DNA of 64,000 nucleotides from Pseudoflavonifractor sp. 524-17 (GTDB lineage: Bacteria > Bacillota > Clostridia > Oscillospirales > Oscillospiraceae): contig NZ_QWEK01000007.1 in NCBI RefSeq assembly GCF_009935845.1, forward strand, positions 1 to 64,000, given 5' to 3'. Positions 1 to 8,493 of the stretch are shown one piece after another. Each line of letters opens with the position of its first letter. The stretch's first letter is position 1. The position numbers and the translations under genes were made by a program. Below the pieces are notes generated by a model, which was not told the DNA's origin, did no database searches, and saw nothing but the letters and a program-made list of their open reading frames with translations.

Positions 1-101
1 CCCCCCTTGAGAATCCCCCATAACGATAGGCCCACCCGGCGCACCGCGCCGGATGACTGCCGTGCCGATGTGCCAGTCCGGCAGACAACGCGGTCCCAGC
101 T

Positions 102-262
102 AAAGTCTTGCGCTTACGTTACAATAGAAGTGCCGGGCCTCTCGGGCCGGCCCGGGGGTTGTCTACAGAAGACGTTCCCCCGGGCCGACTGGGGAGGCCC
201 GGCACATAAAACCTGGTCTGGCGGGAGACCTACGCAGAGATCACCTATTTCGAAAGACGCTC
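102..262 (+). ncRNA. ssrS: 6S-like regulatory RNA (candidate)
   Basis: This non-coding stretch folds into one long rod. Positions 130-141 pair perfectly with 194-205, and 149-158 pair with 177-186 around an apical loop. Short closing pairs 105-109/254-258 join the ends, and a small hairpin (215-219/226-230) sits on the 3' side of the open middle. A rod with a central bubble and a 3'-side bubble hairpin is the architecture of 6S RNA, which binds the sigma-A RNA polymerase holoenzyme. From memory, the AAAGUC 5' end and the ACUGGGGAG segment resemble Bacillus 6S-1. Ends are estimated. A covariance search would settle it; another structured RNA remains possible. Confidence 0.5.
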
Positions 263-326
263 AGGGCGCTGAGGCAGTGGTGGCGGCGCGGTGCGCCGCC
301 TGGCCCCCCCCTCTGGCCCTTTGGGT

Positions 327-354
327 CCAGGGGGCTTTCGGGAAAGCCCCCTGG
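327..354. repeat. 12-bp perfect hairpin between 6S-like RNA and thyA
   Basis: Positions 327-338 and 343-354 are perfect complements around a CGGG loop. The hairpin lies between the convergent 6S-like RNA and the thyA stop codon. No T-run follows on either strand, so it may block read-through or protect 3' ends rather than act as a classical terminator. Confidence 0.5.
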
Positions 355-393
355 CGCCGCCCGCGCAGGGCCGCCCCGTGAGGAGGAAACCGC

Positions 394-1221
394 TCAAACC
401 GCCACCGGAATGGCGTGGGAAAAGGGATGGGCACAATATCCCTCCAGATGAAAGCTGTCGGGGGTAAAGGCGTAGAAGTCATCCAGGGGTTCCAGACGGA
501 GGGTGGGGGGCTCATAGGGGGTGCGGGCGATGAGTTCTTCAATCAGGGGGACGTGGCGGTCGTAGATGTGGGCGTCGGCGATGACGTGGAGGAGCTCTCC
601 AGGCACCAGGCCGGAGACTTGGGCCAGCAGATAGAGGAGGGCGGCGTACTGCATTACGTTCCAGCCGTTGGCGGTGAGCATATCCTGACTGCGCTGGTTA
701 AGAACCGCGTTGAGGGTTGTGCCGCTGACGTTGAAGGTGACAGACCAGGCGCAGGGGTAGAGGGCCATTTCGCTCAGGTCATGGTGGTTGTACAGGCTGG
801 TGAGGATCCGCCGGGAGGCGGGGTTGTGCTTCAGGTCGTAGAGCACCCGGTCCACCTGATCCATCTCCCCCTCAGGGTAGGAGTGCTTTACCCCCAGCTG
901 GTAGCCGTAGGCCTTGCCGATGGAGCCGCTTTCATCAGCCCAGGCGTCCCAGATGTGGCTGCTCAGATCGTGGATGTTATTGGACTTCTTCTGCCAGATC
1001 CACAGAATTTCGTCCACGGCGTTTCGAAAGGCCATTTTGCGCAGGGTCTGGATGGGGAACTCCTCCCGCAGGTCGTAGCGGTTGACAATGCCGAAGCGCT
1101 TGACGGTGTGGGCGGGGGCGCCGTCGCGCCACCGGGGGCGCACCGGCTGGTCCGTATCCCAGACTCCATGGGCCAAAATGTCCTTGCAGTTTTCAATAAA
1201 CAGGGTATCCGCACGGCTCAT
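394..1221 (-). CDS. thyA: Thymidylate synthase
   Basis: Converts dUMP to dTMP using methylene-tetrahydrofolate. The 275-residue length is normal for ThyA. The catalytic cysteine lies in a YPCAW motif at about residue 157, the nucleotide-binding segment NQRSQDM at about 175, and HIYDRH near 220. The start at 1221 is chosen because GGAGG lies at proper distance upstream; an in-frame extension to 1260 has no ribosome site. It lies downstream of mtaB with a 13-base gap, so both probably share a transcript. Dihydrofolate reductase, which recycles its by-product, is 6.8 kb away rather than adjacent. Confidence 0.95.
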   Translation of the reverse strand: MSRADTLFIENCKDILAHGVWDTDQPVRPRWRDGAPAHTVKRFGIVNRYDLREEFPIQTLRKMAFRNAVDEILWIWQKKSNNIHDLSSHIWDAWADESGSIGKAYGYQLGVKHSYPEGEMDQVDRVLYDLKHNPASRRILTSLYNHHDLSEMALYPCAWSVTFNVSGTTLNAVLNQRSQDMLTANGWNVMQYAALLYLLAQVSGLVPGELLHVIADAHIYDRHVPLIEELIARTPYEPPTLRLEPLDDFYAFTPDSFHLEGYCAHPFSHAIPVAV

Positions 1222-1234
1222 AGCTGCCGCCTCC

Positions 1235-2560
1235 TTATTTAGACTGGGACCGGGGGCCATCCTGGGGGCACAGCGCCCCGGTCAGGGAGAGGCCCCGCCG
1301 CCCGGTGACGCACACCTGCCGCTCTTCGTTGTGGAGCGCCGTCCCGGGGACCAGAACCTCCGCATAGTTGGGGGCGTGGCCCCGCCACAGGCCGTCCCGC
1401 TCCTCCTCAAAGAGGACGGGGAGGGTGTGCCCAACCCAGGACTGGAGATAGTCCTCCTCCATCCGCCGGGCCAGGGCGCCCGCCCTGCGGGCCCGGTCCT
1501 CCTTAACGGCGCTGGGGACCTGATCCGGCATGGTAGCCGCCGGGGTGCCGGAGCGCCGGGAGTAGGGGAAGATGTGCATAGCGGAGAAGGCGCATTGGGC
1601 GATAAAGGCCAAAGTCTCCTCAAATTCCCCCTCGCGCTCGCCGGGAAACCCTACAATCAGGTCGGTGGTGATGCCGGGACGGTGAAAATAGTCCCGCAGC
1701 AGGGCCACGCTTTCCCTGTACCGCGCGGTATCATATTTCCGGTTCATCCGGGCCAGGACAGCGTCGCTGCCGCTCTGCATGGACAGGTGGAAGTGGGGGC
1801 ACAGGTTGGGCAGGGCGGCGGCCCGGGCGCAGAACGCCGGGGTGATGGTGCGGGGCTCCAGACTGCCCAGGCGCACCCGCATCTGGGGGACCGCCCAGCA
1901 CACCTCCTCCACCAGCTGGATGAGGGAGGAGCCGTCCCGCCGCTCCGTTCCCCAGGAGGAGATTTCAATGCCGGTGAGCACAATCTCCCGATAGCCCTGT
2001 TGGGCCAGACGGAGAGATTGCGCCCGGGCGTCCGCCAGGGAGAGGGAGCGCACCGGCCCCCGGGCGTAGGGGATGATGCAGTAGGTGCAGAAATTGACGC
2101 AGCCGTCCTCCACCTTGAGCATGGCCCGGGTGCGGCCGGCCAGCCCCCCGGCGGGGAGGACCTCAAAGTCCCGGCGGGCCAGGGCGGCGTCCACCGTCAC
2201 ACGGGGGCGGGCCAGCGCCCGGTCCGCCGCCAGCCGCTCCAGGTCGTCCAGAAAGGCCATGCGCCCGGCGGTGCCAGCCACCAGGTCCACCCCAAGGGCC
2301 TCCACCGCCTCCGGCGCGGTCTGGGCGTAACACCCGCACACCGCCACCAGGGCGTCTGGGCTGTCCTTCCGGGCCCGGCGGATGAGCTGCCGGGACTTTT
2401 TATCGCTGACCGCTGTGACGGTACAGGTGTTGATGATACAGGCGCCGGCCGCCTCTCCAAAGGGGACCAGGGTATGGCCCCGGCGGACCAGCTCGGCCTC
2501 CATGGCCTGGGTCTCGTACTGGTTGACCTTGCACCCCAGGGTGCAGATGGCAATTTTCAT
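1235..2560 (-). CDS. mtaB: tRNA (t6A37) methylthiotransferase MtaB
   Basis: Radical-SAM enzyme that adds a methylthio group to N6-threonylcarbamoyladenosine at position 37 of ANN-decoding tRNAs. The N-terminal UPF0004 domain opens with CTLGCKVNQYE and carries cluster cysteines near residues 8, 45 and 75-77. The radical-SAM triad is C154, C158 and C161 in GCVNFCTYC. A TRAM-like tail follows. The start at 2560 is preceded by AAGGAG; the upstream in-frame start at 2578 is not. CKVNQYE distinguishes MtaB from MiaB and RimO. First gene of the mtaB-thyA transcript. Confidence 0.94.
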   Translation of the reverse strand: MKIAICTLGCKVNQYETQAMEAELVRRGHTLVPFGEAAGACIINTCTVTAVSDKKSRQLIRRARKDSPDALVAVCGCYAQTAPEAVEALGVDLVAGTAGRMAFLDDLERLAADRALARPRVTVDAALARRDFEVLPAGGLAGRTRAMLKVEDGCVNFCTYCIIPYARGPVRSLSLADARAQSLRLAQQGYREIVLTGIEISSWGTERRDGSSLIQLVEEVCWAVPQMRVRLGSLEPRTITPAFCARAAALPNLCPHFHLSMQSGSDAVLARMNRKYDTARYRESVALLRDYFHRPGITTDLIVGFPGEREGEFEETLAFIAQCAFSAMHIFPYSRRSGTPAATMPDQVPSAVKEDRARRAGALARRMEEDYLQSWVGHTLPVLFEEERDGLWRGHAPNYAEVLVPGTALHNEERQVCVTGRRGLSLTGALCPQDGPRSQSK

Positions 2561-2600
2561 ATCGGCTCCTTCTCTCACCCGGCAAGGACAAGGATTTTCC

Positions 2601-2629
2601 TTGTCTTTTCCGCGAAAAAACGGTATACT
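2601..2629 (+). promoter_or_regulatory. Sigma-A promoter of the HPr-like gene
   Basis: TTGTCT (2601-2606) and TATACT (2624-2629) are separated by exactly 17 bases and point toward the gene at 2715. Confidence 0.7.
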
Positions 2630-2643
2630 GAGGATACCAGGCC

Positions 2644-2672
2644 ATTATAAGGCATAGATGGCCGAAGATCAA
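2644..2672 (-). promoter_or_regulatory. Sigma-A promoter of mtaB-thyA
   Basis: On the minus strand, TTGATC (complement of 2667-2672) and TATAAT (complement of 2644-2649) are 17 bases apart. This gives mtaB a leader of about 75 bases. The promoter is divergent from, and upstream of, the plus-strand promoter at 2601, so the two transcripts overlap at their 5' ends. Confidence 0.7.
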
Positions 2673-2714
2673 AGGAAATATCTTTGGTCCTTAATTTTTT
2701 GAGGAGCGTGTCAC

Positions 2715-2951
2715 ATGAACTGTTTTTCCATTGTCCTGTCCAGTATGGAGGACGTACAGCGTTTTTGCAGTCTGGCCAACCAGCACGGGTGCGATATTGA
2801 CGTGTGCTCCGGCCGGTACGTGGTCAACGGAAAGTCCATCATGGGTCTGTGCTCTCTTGACCGCACCGCCCCGGCGGCGGTGGAGTTCCACGGCAGTGAG
2901 GAGCAGAGCGCGGCCTTTAAAAAGGCCCTGGGGCGGCTGGTTGTGGAGTGA
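2715..2951 (+). CDS. HPr-like domain protein lacking the phosphorylatable histidine
   Basis: A 78-residue protein whose C-terminal half (VVNGKSIMGLCSLDR, helix to the end) matches the HPr fold of the phosphotransferase system, including the Ser46-type KSIMG helix. The N-terminal active-site loop, GxHARPA in true HPr, is replaced by SSMEDVQRF, so no His15 is present and phosphotransfer from Enzyme I is not expected. It may be a regulatory Crh-like or structural relative. GAGGAG sets the start. It has its own promoter at 2601. Confidence 0.72.
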   Translation: MNCFSIVLSSMEDVQRFCSLANQHGCDIDVCSGRYVVNGKSIMGLCSLDRTAPAAVEFHGSEEQSAAFKKALGRLVVE

Positions 2952-3045
2952 GTGTACTTAATACAAAGACATTTGGACGGCGTCCGGGAAACTTCCCTGG
3001 GCGCTGTTTGATTTTGAAAACTGGACATTTTATAAAAAATTTTCG

Positions 3046-3074
3046 TTTACAAGGGGAGAATGATGTGATAGAAT
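3046..3074 (+). promoter_or_regulatory. Sigma-A promoter of the HD-domain gene
   Basis: TTTACA (3046-3051), a 17-base spacer and TAGAAT (3069-3074). The -10 box covers the in-frame ATG at 3073, so that ATG cannot be the translation start and the next start must be used. Confidence 0.75.
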
Positions 3075-3114
3075 GGGAAAACTCAGAAATGAGACAGGAG
3101 GCGAAGTGACCGCC

Positions 3115-3693
3115 ATGGCAGAACACTTTTTTGCGTATCTCGCCCGGATGCGCTACATCAGCCGGTGGGGGCTGATGCGCAACACCATGCCGGAGAACAT
3201 TCAGGAGCACTCCCACATGGTGGCGGTGCTGGCCCACGCCCTGGCGGTGATCCGGCGGGACGTACTGGGGGGCAAGGCTGACCCGGACCGGGCTGCCGCC
3301 GCCGCCCTGTTCCACGACGCGCCGGAGATTTTCACCGGCGATCTGCCCACCCCGGTGAAGTACGGCAACCCGGAGATCCGCGCTGCCTATCAGGCGGTGG
3401 AGGAGGTGGCCGCCCGTAAGCTGCTGTCCATGCTGCCGGAGGAGATGCGTCCGGCCTACGCCCCCTGGCTGACGGAGGAGTACGACCCGGCGCTGCGGGG
3501 GCTGGTAAAGGCGGCGGACAAGCTGGCCGCCCACATCAAGTGCCTGGAGGAGCTGAAGGCAGGCAATGAGGAGTTCCGGCTGGCCGCCCGGCAGACCGGG
3601 GCGGAGCTGGAGGGATACGGTCTTCCAGAGGTGGGCTACTTTATGGAGCACTTCCTGACGGGCTTCCAGCTCACACTGGACGAGCTGCGGTAG
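3115..3693 (+). CDS. HD-domain 5'-deoxynucleotidase, YfbR-type
   Basis: HD-superfamily phosphohydrolase expected to dephosphorylate deoxynucleoside 5'-monophosphates. Metal-binding residues are visible in order: H in QEHSHM (about residue 33), the HD pair in LFHDAPE (about 67), and a later D in KAADKLA. The N-terminus AEHFFAYLARMRY and RWGLMRN are typical of YfbR/YedQ relatives. The start is 3115 or the in-frame GTG at 3106, both downstream of AGGAGG; an ATG at 3073 lies inside the promoter. It precedes the ACT/PFL pair by about 70 bases. Confidence 0.85.
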   Translation: MAEHFFAYLARMRYISRWGLMRNTMPENIQEHSHMVAVLAHALAVIRRDVLGGKADPDRAAAAALFHDAPEIFTGDLPTPVKYGNPEIRAAYQAVEEVAARKLLSMLPEEMRPAYAPWLTEEYDPALRGLVKAADKLAAHIKCLEELKAGNEEFRLAARQTGAELEGYGLPEVGYFMEHFLTGFQLTLDELR

Positions 3694-3762
3694 TATGGTA
3701 AATAGAGCAGAAACAGCTGCGTTTGGCGTCCGATTGAGGACAAATGTAAGGAGGAACAAGAC

Positions 3763-4032
3763 ATGCGCGCGATTGTAACAGTATTGGGAAAGGATGACAT
3801 CGGCATCCTCAGTTTTATCACCGCCCTGCTGGCGGAGCAGAAGGTGAGCGTTCTGGACATCAGCCAGACCATCATGCGGGAGTATTTTACCATGGTGATG
3901 CTGGTGGACTGCGCCAAGATTGAGCAGCCCTTTGACGCCCTGGCGGCCTATGCCCAGGCGGAGGGGGAGAAGCGGAGCCTGTCGGTCCACATCCAGCGGG
4001 AGGACCTGTTCCACGCCATGCACCGGATCTGA
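3763..4032 (+). CDS. ACT-domain protein (UPF0237)
   Basis: A stand-alone ACT domain of 89 residues: [22 protein letters not shown] at the N-terminus is the ligand-binding beta-alpha turn with the conserved glycine-isoleucine. ACT domains bind small molecules, usually amino acids. The UPF0237 family is almost always followed by a UPF0210/PFL gene, as here (10-base gap), suggesting a regulator-effector pair. AAGGAGG precedes the start. Confidence 0.88.
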   Translation: MRAIVTVLGKDDIGILSFITALLAEQKVSVLDISQTIMREYFTMVMLVDCAKIEQPFDALAAYAQAEGEKRSLSVHIQREDLFHAMHRI

Positions 4033-4042
4033 GGAGGGCGCC

Positions 4043-5401
4043 ATGATCACAACCAGCGAAATTTTGGATACCGTGCGTATGATCGACCAGCAGCATCTGG
4101 ACGTGCGCACCATTACCATGGGCATCTCTCTGCTGGACTGTATCGACGCCAGCCAGCACGCGGCCTGTCAGAAGATCTATGAAAAAATCACCCGGTACGC
4201 CGGCCGTCTGGTGGCCACCGGGGAGGACATCGAGCGGGAGTACGGCATTCCCATTGTGAACAAGCGCATCTCGGTGACGCCCATGGCCCTGGTGGCCGGG
4301 GCCAGCGACGCCCGGGACTATGTCCCCTTTGCCGTGGCCATGGAGAAGGCGGCCAAGGCCACCGGGGTAAACTTCATCGGAGGCTTTTCCGCCCTGGTGC
4401 AGAAGGGGATTACACCTGGGGACCGCAAGCTCATCCAGTCCATTCCTGAGGCCCTGGCCCAGACCGAGCGGGTGTGCGCGTCGGTAAACGTGGGCTCCAC
4501 CAAGGCGGGGATCAACATGGACGCAGTGGCCATGATGGGCCGGATTATCAAAGACTGCGCCCAGCGCACTGGGGACCGGGGGGGCTTTGGCTGCGCCAAG
4601 CTGGTGGTCTTCTGCAACGCAGTGGAGGATAACCCCTTCATGGCCGGCGCGTTCCACGGCGTGGGGGAGGGGGACTGCGTCATCAATGTGGGGGTATCCG
4701 GCCCCGGGGTGGTGCATCACGCCCTCCAGAGCGTAAAGGGAATGCCCTTCGACGTGGTGGCGGAGACCATTAAAAAGACCGCCTTCCGGGTGACCCGCAT
4801 GGGCCAGCTGGTGGCCCAGGAGGCCAGCCGCCGCCTGGGGGTACCCTTCGGCATTGTGGACCTGTCCCTGGCCCCCACCCCCGCCATCGGGGACAGCGTG
4901 GGGCGGATTTTGGAGGAGATGGGCCTGGAGGTGTGCGGCGCCCACGGCACCACTGCCGCCCTGGCCCTGCTCAATGACGCGGTAAAAAAGGGGGGCGTGA
5001 TGGCCTCCTCCCATGTAGGGGGACTGTCCGGCGCCTTTATCCCGGTGAGTGAGGACGAGGGCATGATTGCCGCCGTGGAGCGTGGGGCGCTGACGTTGGA
5101 TAAGCTGGAGGCCATGACCTGCGTGTGCTCTGTGGGGCTGGATATGGTAGCCGTCCCCGGGGACACCAGCGCCGATACCATCTCCGCCATCCTGGCCGAC
5201 GAGGCCGCCATTGGCATGGTCAACAGCAAGACCACCGCTGTGCGCATCATCCCCGCCCCCGGAAAGCAGGTGGGGGATACGGTGGAGTTCGGCGGTCTGC
5301 TGGGCGCCGCGCCGGTGATGCCCGTCCGCCCCTTCTCCAGCCATGCCTTTGTAACCCGGGGGGGCCGGATCCCCGCCCCGATGCAGAGCCTGAAAAACTG
5401 A
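4043..5401 (+). CDS. PFL-family protein (UPF0210, DUF711)
   Basis: A 452-residue protein of the UPF0210 family, whose fold resembles pyruvate formate-lyase but for which no reaction is firmly established. Family hallmarks include [15 protein letters not shown] near residue 75, [10 protein letters not shown], and the C-terminal [11 protein letters not shown] segment. The start at 4043 has GAGGAGG upstream. Translation is probably coupled to the ACT gene ending 10 bases earlier. A strong terminator follows. Confidence 0.9.
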   Translation: MITTSEILDTVRMIDQQHLDVRTITMGISLLDCIDASQHAACQKIYEKITRYAGRLVATGEDIEREYGIPIVNKRISVTPMALVAGASDARDYVPFAVAMEKAAKATGVNFIGGFSALVQKGITPGDRKLIQSIPEALAQTERVCASVNVGSTKAGINMDAVAMMGRIIKDCAQRTGDRGGFGCAKLVVFCNAVEDNPFMAGAFHGVGEGDCVINVGVSGPGVVHHALQSVKGMPFDVVAETIKKTAFRVTRMGQLVAQEASRRLGVPFGIVDLSLAPTPAIGDSVGRILEEMGLEVCGAHGTTAALALLNDAVKKGGVMASSHVGGLSGAFIPVSEDEGMIAAVERGALTLDKLEAMTCVCSVGLDMVAVPGDTSADTISAILADEAAIGMVNSKTTAVRIIPAPGKQVGDTVEFGGLLGAAPVMPVRPFSSHAFVTRGGRIPAPMQSLKN

Positions 5402-5423
5402 TCAAAACAGTTCTCAACCGGCA

Positions 5424-5460
5424 AAAGCGCGGTACGGCAGTCGATGCCGTACCGCGCTTT
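5424..5460 (+). terminator. Intrinsic terminator after the PFL gene
   Basis: A 16-bp perfect stem (5424-5439 with 5445-5460) ending in a short T-run. It also serves the minus-strand VanY gene ending at 5484. Confidence 0.85.
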
Positions 5461-5483
5461 TCAGGCGGAGGGGGAGGGGCAGT

Positions 5484-6938
5484 TTACATGCCCATATAGG
5501 AGAAGTGCATGTAGTCGTGGTAGCCGGTAGAGGCGTCGGCGTCCATGGCCCAGGCGTCGCCGCCCCAGGCCCAGCCGTGCGCGGCGAAAATCCGCACTAC
5601 GGAGCCGTTTTCGGGAATGGAGTAGGGGTTGCTGCCGGGCTCCCAGCAGCTGCCCACCAGAATCTTTCCGTCGCGGATCTGATAGTTCTGGTTGGCGTTC
5701 ATGTCAATGGCGGTGCCGCAATTGTGCTCGCCGGTGGCGGTGTCCCCCCGCCAGGCGTAGCCCCCCAGATCGGCGAAGGGGAACTGCTCCGGGTCGTTAT
5801 AGATCTCGGTAAAGATCTGCTTGACGTCCTCCGCCAGGGCGGCGTGGATGCGCAGGGACATGGTGGAGGCGGTCTTCTGGCCGTTTTTGCCCAGCTTCCA
5901 CACGGGGACGGTGACGGTGGTCATGGCGGCTTCCGCCGCCTCCTTGTTGGGGAAACGGCGGGTCTCGTAGTCCCCGAAGAGGAGCATGTACTTGCGGGGA
6001 TTCTCCCCCTGGGCTTTCAGGAGGAAATCCTGCTTGTAGTAGTCCTCATAGGAGACCTCGCCGGCTTGGTACCGCTTCCAGAACAGGGCCTCCTGCCGCT
6101 CCGCCTCAGTGAGGGTGCGCAGGGGAATGGTGTACTGGTTCTGGACGCTGCTGACCGTATAGTACCCGCCGTCAAAGTCGTATCCCTCGGGCCCGTTCTC
6201 GCTGAACAGCCGGTAGGCGCTCTCTCCCACGTTGGAGGAGACCACGGCGCTCGCCACGCAGGCGCCCGTCTCGTCCACAAAGGTGAGGCCCAGCTGGGCG
6301 GGCTGCTGGTACAGGCTGGAGTCAATGGCCTTTATGGTCCGCACCAGCAGTACGCTGCCGTCGCAGCGCTGGAGAGCGTCGCCGCCGCCGAAGGTACCGT
6401 CAGACTTCCCCTGGATAATGTGCAGAGAAACCAGATTGGAAACTGCTTGCTGGTATTCAGAGGGGATGAGGGAGAAGTCGGCCAGAACCTCCTCCGCCGG
6501 GCGGATCCAGGAGCTGCCGCGGGAGAGGACTTCCTCCGGCAGAACCTGATTCAGCAGGACGGCCACCTCCAGGCGGGTGATAGAGCCGTTCAGATCCGAC
6601 AGATCCATGCCGTCGGGGATTAGCCCCGCGCTCCGGGCGGCGGAGAGGGCGGCCTGATCCCAGGCCAGTCCCTGACCTGTGGCGGCCTGGTACTGCTGGG
6701 GCGCGAAAGCCCGCGCCAGCATAGTCAGAAACTGCCCGCGGCTGAGCGGCGCGGAGGGGGCCATCTGATTTCCGCCCACACCCTTGATTACCCCAAGCCA
6801 AGCGGCGTACTGCATGTCGTCGCAGGCCCAGTGGGAGGCAGGGAGATCACGGTATTCCGCCGCCGCGGCGGGAAGGCTCCCGCAGGCCAGCAGAGAGCCT
6901 GACAGCAGAAGACAGGACACAACACGTTTTGCGTTCAA
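5484..6938 (-). CDS. Secreted SLH-domain D-Ala-D-Ala carboxypeptidase (M15/VanY)
   Basis: A 484-residue exported wall hydrolase. Residues 1-27 are a signal peptide ending AAA. Two S-layer-homology-like repeats follow (about 30-90 and 110-215), which anchor proteins to secondary wall polymers. The C-terminal 120 residues are a zinc M15 peptidase: ligands H and D in EHNCGTAIDMN and the final H in DYMHFSYMG, with WGGDAW between. It should trim D-alanine from peptidoglycan stems. A spacer domain (about 215-350) is not recognised. It stands alone between two terminator-like hairpins. Confidence 0.88.
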   Translation of the reverse strand: MNAKRVVSCLLLSGSLLACGSLPAAAAEYRDLPASHWACDDMQYAAWLGVIKGVGGNQMAPSAPLSRGQFLTMLARAFAPQQYQAATGQGLAWDQAALSAARSAGLIPDGMDLSDLNGSITRLEVAVLLNQVLPEEVLSRGSSWIRPAEEVLADFSLIPSEYQQAVSNLVSLHIIQGKSDGTFGGGDALQRCDGSVLLVRTIKAIDSSLYQQPAQLGLTFVDETGACVASAVVSSNVGESAYRLFSENGPEGYDFDGGYYTVSSVQNQYTIPLRTLTEAERQEALFWKRYQAGEVSYEDYYKQDFLLKAQGENPRKYMLLFGDYETRRFPNKEAAEAAMTTVTVPVWKLGKNGQKTASTMSLRIHAALAEDVKQIFTEIYNDPEQFPFADLGGYAWRGDTATGEHNCGTAIDMNANQNYQIRDGKILVGSCWEPGSNPYSIPENGSVVRIFAAHGWAWGGDAWAMDADASTGYHDYMHFSYMGM

Positions 6939-6999
6939 GAGGGATTCCTTCTTTCTCTAAAATATTTGGTTACTGACGCTCCGCCAAATGAGAGACTTC

Positions 7000-7120
7000 A
7001 GCCTGCCGGCAACGTATTTTCGGCAGGCTGAGCGCAGTTTTCTTGGATGCGGAAGGGAACCCCTGACGGTTCCCTTTTACACTAGCCCTCCCTCCGAAGC
7101 CTTCGCAACTCCTGTTTTTC
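7000..7120. repeat. Dispersed repeat, copy A
   Basis: Upstream of the VanY gene lies a compound element: hairpin 7000-7008/7021-7029, then hairpin 7055-7061/7068-7074 (GGGAACC...GGTTCCC), then a tail ACACTA-CC-TCC-CCGAA-CCTTC-CA and a T-rich stretch with GACAC. The same order and sequence recur at 53153-53360. The 6939-7416 gap otherwise holds no credible gene; short ORFs here are translations of the repeat. Confidence 0.75.
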
Positions 7121-7352
7121 GACACGCTGAGACTTTCATTCATCTTTGGGCAGGGGCTGCGCATAGCGTTCCGCCGCCGTCCTTGGCGGGCGCCAGTCCG
7201 CCGGCGTCCGCTCCCTTGCCGCGCCGCATTTCCCCCGCCGCTTGTTTACCGGTTCTCTAATCTATCTACAATGGTAGTCCTCTGAATGCAATTTGTAAAG
7301 GCTTTTTCGACCCTTTTTCCCTTTTTGTGCCGCACCTTCCACCGCACCGCGC

Positions 7353-7391
7353 AAAACGGCCGGCCCGGCGTAAAGCCGGACCGGCCGTTTT
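7353..7391. terminator. Bidirectional hairpin terminator
   Basis: A 17-bp stem with one C-A mismatch (7353-7369 with 7375-7391), flanked by AAAA and TTTT. It is positioned to end the minus-strand gene at 7417. Confidence 0.75.
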
Positions 7392-7416
7392 AGTAGAATC
7401 TGTGCTGCGGGCGTCC

Positions 7417-7815
7417 TTAACACCCATGATGGCGTCCGTGGCGTCCGCCGCCCCAGTGGCCTGGTTCCGGATGGTGGTAGGAACCGGAGGAATAGGCGTC
7501 GGAAGAGTAGACGTCAGAAGCATCGGTGCTGGGGGCGGTGTAATTGGGGCAGTAGGGGTTGGGGCAGTCGGCGCTGGTACAGGGCATGGAGGGGCAGGCG
7601 TACCCGCCGCTGCTGTGGCACTGAGCGTGAAGGGTGGCCCACCGGTCCTTGTGGGTCAGTACCGTATAGCCGGAGACGTTCCGGTTGGACGCGCTCAGGA
7701 GACAGGAGACATCCGCCCGCCAGGGACAGCCGGCTGTGGCTGCGGCTGCCGCAGGCAGCATGGCCGTCAGCGCCAGTGTGAGAACACCCGCTTTCAGTCG
7801 TTTCATGTGATTCAT
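7417..7815 (-). CDS. Small secreted His/Cys/Ser-rich protein, unknown
   Basis: A 132-residue protein starting MNHMKRLKAG with a signal peptide ending near AAAAATAG. The mature part contains about ten cysteines, several in short Cys-Pro groups (GCPW, ACPSMPC, DCPNPYCPNY), and ends in a histidine-glycine tail (HHPEPGHWGGGRHGRHHGC). The tail could bind metal; that is inference. The start at 7815 has AGAGGCG upstream, whereas the longer ORF to 7872 lacks a ribosome site. I do not recognise a family. Confidence 0.65.
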   Translation of the reverse strand: MNHMKRLKAGVLTLALTAMLPAAAAATAGCPWRADVSCLLSASNRNVSGYTVLTHKDRWATLHAQCHSSGGYACPSMPCTSADCPNPYCPNYTAPSTDASDVYSSDAYSSGSYHHPEPGHWGGGRHGRHHGC

Positions 7816-7865
7816 GCAAAACGCCTCTTTTCTGTGATTAATAGCTGCTCCGCGCCGCCGTGTCC

Positions 7866-7894
7866 TTGTCAAGAGGAGGGAAAGGGGCTATAAT
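7866..7894 (+). promoter_or_regulatory. Sigma-A promoter of folA
   Basis: TTGTCA (7866-7871), a 17-base spacer, then consensus TATAAT (7889-7894). The folA leader is about 100 bases. Confidence 0.78.
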
Positions 7895-7998
7895 GGCGGC
7901 GTGGAGAGAGCAGGGTATACCTATACTAATGATAGCAAAGGATACAGAGAAAAGCAAGTGTCTTTTGGGAGAAACGGGAACAGAAAAGGAGTATGTGT

Positions 7999-8493
7999 AT
8001 GGAGGCCATTGTGGCGGTGGATCGGAACTGGGGCATCGGAAGGGGCGGGGACCAGCTGGTCTATCTGTCAGAGGATTTGAAGCGGTTTAAAAAGCTGACG
8101 CTGGGGCGGGCGGTGATTGTGGGGCGGAGGACGCTGTCCACCTTCCCGGGGGGCAGGCCTCTGCCTGGACGGCGGAATTTGATCCTGAGCGGGGACAAAA
8201 GCCTGGCTGTCCCAGGGGCGGAGGTCTTTCCCGGGGTGGAGGCCCTGCTGGCCGCCGCGCCGGAGGACGCCGTGGTCATCGGGGGCGGGACAGTATACCG
8301 GGCGCTGCTGCACCGGTGCCGCCGGGTGTATGTGACGAAGATTGACGCCGAATTTCCGTCGGACACCTTTTTTCCCGACCTGGATGCCCTGCCGGAGTGG
8401 CGGGCGGGGGAGGTTTCCAGCCCGCTGGAGCAGGACGGAATTGTCTACCGCTACGTGACCTATGAGAGGGGGAGCGAAGATGTACCTGGATGA
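7999..8493 (+). CDS. folA: Dihydrofolate reductase
   Basis: NADPH-dependent reduction of dihydrofolate to tetrahydrofolate, needed to recycle the product of ThyA. The protein is 164 residues, typical for bacterial DHFR. EAIVAVDRNWGIG (residues 2-14) carries the substrate-loop tryptophan, VIVGRRTL is the NADPH-binding turn, and VVIGGGTVYRALL the GG-containing loop. The start at 7999 puts GGAG seven bases upstream; an ATG at 7993 is too close to it. The 3' end overlaps the NUDIX gene by 14 bases. Confidence 0.94.
   Translation: MEAIVAVDRNWGIGRGGDQLVYLSEDLKRFKKLTLGRAVIVGRRTLSTFPGGRPLPGRRNLILSGDKSLAVPGAEVFPGVEALLAAAPEDAVVIGGGTVYRALLHRCRRVYVTKIDAEFPSDTFFPDLDALPEWRAGEVSSPLEQDGIVYRYVTYERGSEDVPG

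Noticed and set aside
7-381. 124-residue ORF at the window start
   Set aside because: Overlaps the 6S-like rod and the 12-bp hairpin; no domain and no ribosome site.
415-1242. 275-residue plus-strand ORF opposite thyA, and the 522-residue ORF 1082-2650 opposite mtaB
   Set aside because: Valine/glycine-rich low-complexity translations of the complementary strand of clear genes; no ribosome site.
6970-7164. 64-residue minus-strand ORF (and the related peptide within 52352-53407)
   Set aside because: They are translations of the dispersed repeat; the shared peptide comes from repeat sequence, not from a protein family.
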